This document shows, one piece after another, positions 5,380 to 7,144 of a DNA stretch of 7,144 nt (the first letter of the stretch is position 1; every line of letters begins with the position of its first letter). Source of the DNA: Ruminococcus sp. GTDB lineage: Bacteria; Bacillota; Clostridia; Oscillospirales; Ruminococcaceae. The stretch spans positions 1 to 7,144 of the forward strand of contig JAAVHK010000113.1 in the NCBI GenBank assembly GCA_014799765.1. Direction: 5' to 3'. A program made the translations under genes and the position numbers. A model generated the notes under the pieces. It did no database searches, had not been told where the DNA came from, and saw only the letters and a list, made by a program, of their open reading frames with translations.

Positions 5380-5459
5380 ATTACGCACCTGCCTTTTCAA
5401 TAAACTCGCTGTAACAGGTGTGACAGAATCACTTAAAAGAATACCTGTTCACAAGCGGT
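5380..5459 (-). promoter_or_regulatory. Structured rplU leader (L21-leader type), possible SD switch
   Basis: The predicted 80-nt 5' UTR folds by eye, on the minus strand, into nested helices. CGCT (5457-5454) pairs with AGCG (5410-5407), AACAGGT (5449-5443) with ACCTGTT (5419-5413), and GTGA (5432-5429) with TCAC (5423-5420) around a 5-nt loop. The last helix is separated by a 10-nt one-sided bulge. Alternatively CACCTG (5420-5415) can pair with the SD CAGGTG (5391-5386), extended by two G-U pairs. The two foldings exclude each other. A conserved L21 leader is known upstream of Firmicute rplU. Membership here is inferred from position and structure, not from a covariance search. Confidence 0.7.
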
Positions 5460-5465
5460 GACATC

Positions 5466-5494
5466 ATTATATCACAAAAAAAACAGCTTGTCAA
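5466..5494 (-). promoter_or_regulatory. Strong sigma-A promoter of the rplU gene train
   Basis: The minus strand shows consensus TTGACA (5494-5489), a 17-bp spacer and consensus TATAAT (5471-5466), preceded by the extended -10 TGA. Upstream of the -35, 5495-5517 is A/T-tract rich, like an UP element. The start point is predicted near 5459-5462, right where the leader helix begins. It is as close to consensus as a promoter gets, in keeping with ribosomal protein expression. Confidence 0.95.
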
Positions 5495-5516
5495 GAGTTT
5501 TTGCAAAATTTTTCAG

Positions 5517-5543
5517 AAAAACGCCGGAAAAAATTTCCGGCGT
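5517..5543 (-). terminator. Intrinsic terminator of the GH13 gene
   Basis: On the minus strand ACGCCGGAAA (5543-5534) pairs perfectly with TTTCCGGCGT (5530-5521) around a TTT loop. The T-tract TTTTT (5521-5517) follows. It lies 10 bp after the amylase stop and only 22 bp before the rplU -35 box, insulating the two units. Confidence 0.93.
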
Positions 5544-5553
5544 GGGTTTTGAA

Positions 5554-7143
5554 TCAAAGTTTAACGAATCTTCTTACATCTCCGGCTTTTCCGACAAACA
5601 TAGTTCTCGGTCTTGCCCATACCTCATTATTTGAGACGTTCTTATAGATTACGAGTTCCTCATTAGTTTCGCTGTGACGTGCTGTAGCGATTACTTCGTA
5701 TTCACCGCCCTTGAAGTGTCTGTATCTCGCACCGATTACTATTTCAGTGTCCTTGTCTTCTTCGGTAGGCTGAACAGGCGTAGTTTCGGGCTGAGTGTTT
5801 ACAATGTCATCTGATACAATAACCATTGATGTGAACGGTGGCATTTTTATATATGCATTACCATTATCCACCTGAATCATTTTTCCGGAAATCACGTCAA
5901 CGAGTGCCGGAAGATGTGTATTGAATCTTATTTCGTACTCATAGTCAGCGAGGTTAAGTGCAACGTAAACTGTCTGGTCACCCTGAACTTTCCTGAAAAG
6001 TAACTGCTGGTTTGTAATCTGCATTCTTTCGTAAGCACCGGTACGCATAGCCGGATATGCTCTGTAGATTCTGCCGAGCTTGACAATATGATTATAAAGT
6101 GAAGTATTTTCCCTTTCCATATCCTGAAGATACAGGCATGGGCGGAGACCGTCATCAGAGTTGTTTTCGTGACGTCCCTGAATACCGTACTCACTGCCAT
6201 AGTAAATTGACGGTATACCGGGCATTGCGTAAAGAAGCGTATATATCAGTGGAAGGTGTGCCGGATTTGATACGGTACTTGCAAGACGGTTTACATCATG
6301 ATTATCAACGAAAGTATAAAGATTTATATTTCTGTAGATACCGCCGTTTGCACCGGACTGTCTGTTAATTGAATAGTCAATTTCATAGTAATTCTTGTCG
6401 TTATGTGAGGAGTACAGACCTTTATAACATTCGTAGTTTGTTACACTGTCGAACATTTCAGGATTTGCCCACCTGTTGTAATCGCCGTGGATAATCTCAC
6501 CCATTAACCAGAAATCCGGTTTTTTGCTCTTACAGAATGTGTGTATTCTTCTTATGAAATCGAAGTCGAGACAGTCAGCGGCATCGAATCTTATACCGTC
6601 AATTTTAAATTCTTCAATCCAGTAGTTTACAGCGTCAATGAGGTGGTCACATACACCCACGTTACGCAGATTAAGTTTAACGAGATTATAATGACCATTC
6701 CAGCCCTCATACCAGAACGGGTCACCGCACGGAGACTGTCCGCCGAAATTCAGATTCTGAAACCAGTCGCAATAACCTGAGCCCTGTCCTTTCTGCTGAA
6801 TGTCAACGAACTGCGGGAATTTTCTTCCCACGTGATTGAAAACGCCGTCGAGAATAATTCTTATACCCTCAGCGTGTAACTTTTCGCATATCTTACGGAA
6901 AGAATTGTTATCGCCTAAACGACGGTCAATTTTTTTGTAGTCGGTAGTATCGTAACCGTGTTCAACGGATTCAAAGACAGGTCCGAAGTATACGGCGTCG
7001 ACGTTCATTTCCTTGAGATGCGGAATCCAGTCAAGAACCTTGTCAAGTCTGTAAACGACTTCACCGCCGTCATTGAATTTAGGTGCTCCGCAGAAACCAA
7101 GCGGATAAATATGGTAAATTATCGCATTGTCATACCAGTTCAT
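5554..7143 (-). CDS. GH13 alpha-amylase-family enzyme with C-terminal DUF1653 domain
   Basis: A 529-residue glycoside hydrolase family 13 protein, acting on alpha-1,4-glucans or maltodextrins. All conserved regions are visible: I RIILDGVFNHV (D99, N103, H104), II GIRFDAADCLD (nucleophile D187), III LMGEIIHGD (acid/base E216) and IV FVDNHDVNR (D283). LNLRN near 157 is in the place of region V. The (beta/alpha)8 barrel runs to about 365, followed by a beta-sandwich C-domain to about 447. A Pro/Thr/acidic linker (about 448-469) then leads to a DUF1653 domain (GARYRHFKGGEYEVIATARH, SETNEELVIYK, WARPRTMF). There is no signal peptide, so it probably works in the cytoplasm. It lacks the N-terminal domain of classic neopullulanases. 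The ATG at 7143 is taken as start because MNWYDNAIIYHIYPLGF fits family N-termini. The window ends one base further, so its SD and any upstream partner genes are not seen. Exact specificity is unknown. Confidence 0.92.
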   Translation of the reverse strand: MNWYDNAIIYHIYPLGFCGAPKFNDGGEVVYRLDKVLDWIPHLKEMNVDAVYFGPVFESVEHGYDTTDYKKIDRRLGDNNSFRKICEKLHAEGIRIILDGVFNHVGRKFPQFVDIQQKGQGSGYCDWFQNLNFGGQSPCGDPFWYEGWNGHYNLVKLNLRNVGVCDHLIDAVNYWIEEFKIDGIRFDAADCLDFDFIRRIHTFCKSKKPDFWLMGEIIHGDYNRWANPEMFDSVTNYECYKGLYSSHNDKNYYEIDYSINRQSGANGGIYRNINLYTFVDNHDVNRLASTVSNPAHLPLIYTLLYAMPGIPSIYYGSEYGIQGRHENNSDDGLRPCLYLQDMERENTSLYNHIVKLGRIYRAYPAMRTGAYERMQITNQQLLFRKVQGDQTVYVALNLADYEYEIRFNTHLPALVDVISGKMIQVDNGNAYIKMPPFTSMVIVSDDIVNTQPETTPVQPTEEDKDTEIVIGARYRHFKGGEYEVIATARHSETNEELVIYKNVSNNEVWARPRTMFVGKAGDVRRFVKL

Positions 7144-7144
7144 A

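Noticed and set aside
5380..5400. N-terminal extension of L21 from a TTG at 5400
   Set aside because: It includes the SD of the family-typical start MYAVIETGGKQ.
5928..6200. Minus-strand out-of-frame open frame within the amylase gene (and 6099-6368, 6541-6780 on plus)
   Set aside because: They overlap an intact GH13 frame with all catalytic motifs; no SD or family resemblance.
1..7144. Mobile element, defence system or phage cassette
   Set aside because: No transposase, integrase, terminal inverted repeats, tRNA attachment site or defence domain is visible; the gene content is housekeeping plus carbohydrate use.

Overview
The window looks like chromosome of a Ruminococcus-type gut or rumen Firmicute (Ruminococcus flavefaciens / R. 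champanellensis-like). Three things point there. A protein at the left edge ends in a type I dockerin behind a threonine-rich linker, which is the cellulosome style of this group. Ribosomal protein L27 carries the Firmicute N-terminal extension, with its Prp protease encoded next door. The composition is moderately AT-rich, with strong Shine-Dalgarno sites throughout. Species-level assignment is inference.

Layout. Bases 1-563 (+) hold the 3' end of a dockerin protein: a bacterial B-repeat-like module, a Thr-rich linker and a dockerin. A bidirectional terminator at 571-600 separates it from everything else, which is on the minus strand. Read in the direction of transcription (high to low coordinates), the minus strand carries: a GH13 alpha-amylase-type enzyme fused to a DUF1653 domain (7143-5554) with its terminator; a near-perfect sigma-A promoter (5494-5466); a structured rplU leader (5459-5380); and a long gene train, rplU - prp - rpmA - [terminator-like hairpin] - obgE - mrnC - small membrane protein - yebC - GNAT acetyltransferase. 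A hairpin with a T-tract at 1206-1162 closes the train, and mntP (1161-613) starts directly behind it.

How it works together. Six of the eight genes in the train concern the ribosome: L21, L27, the protease that trims L27, the 50S-assembly GTPase Obg, the 23S-maturing Mini-III RNase, and the YebC/TACO1 translation factor. Gaps are 2-18 bp and there is one gene overlap, apart from a 62-bp gap before obgE that contains a terminator-like hairpin. Most genes have a clear Shine-Dalgarno site at the chosen start. mntP (manganese efflux) and the amylase are flanking, probably separately expressed genes.

No undescribed defence or mobile system is visible. The observations most worth a second look are regulatory: a possible SD-sequestering switch in the rplU leader, a hairpin that both resembles a terminator and buries the mntP ribosome-binding site, and a terminator-like hairpin just before obgE with no room for a promoter behind it. 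Next come the GH13-DUF1653 fusion and an unrecognised glycine-zipper membrane protein inside the ribosome gene train. No stretch longer than about 175 bases lacks a gene.
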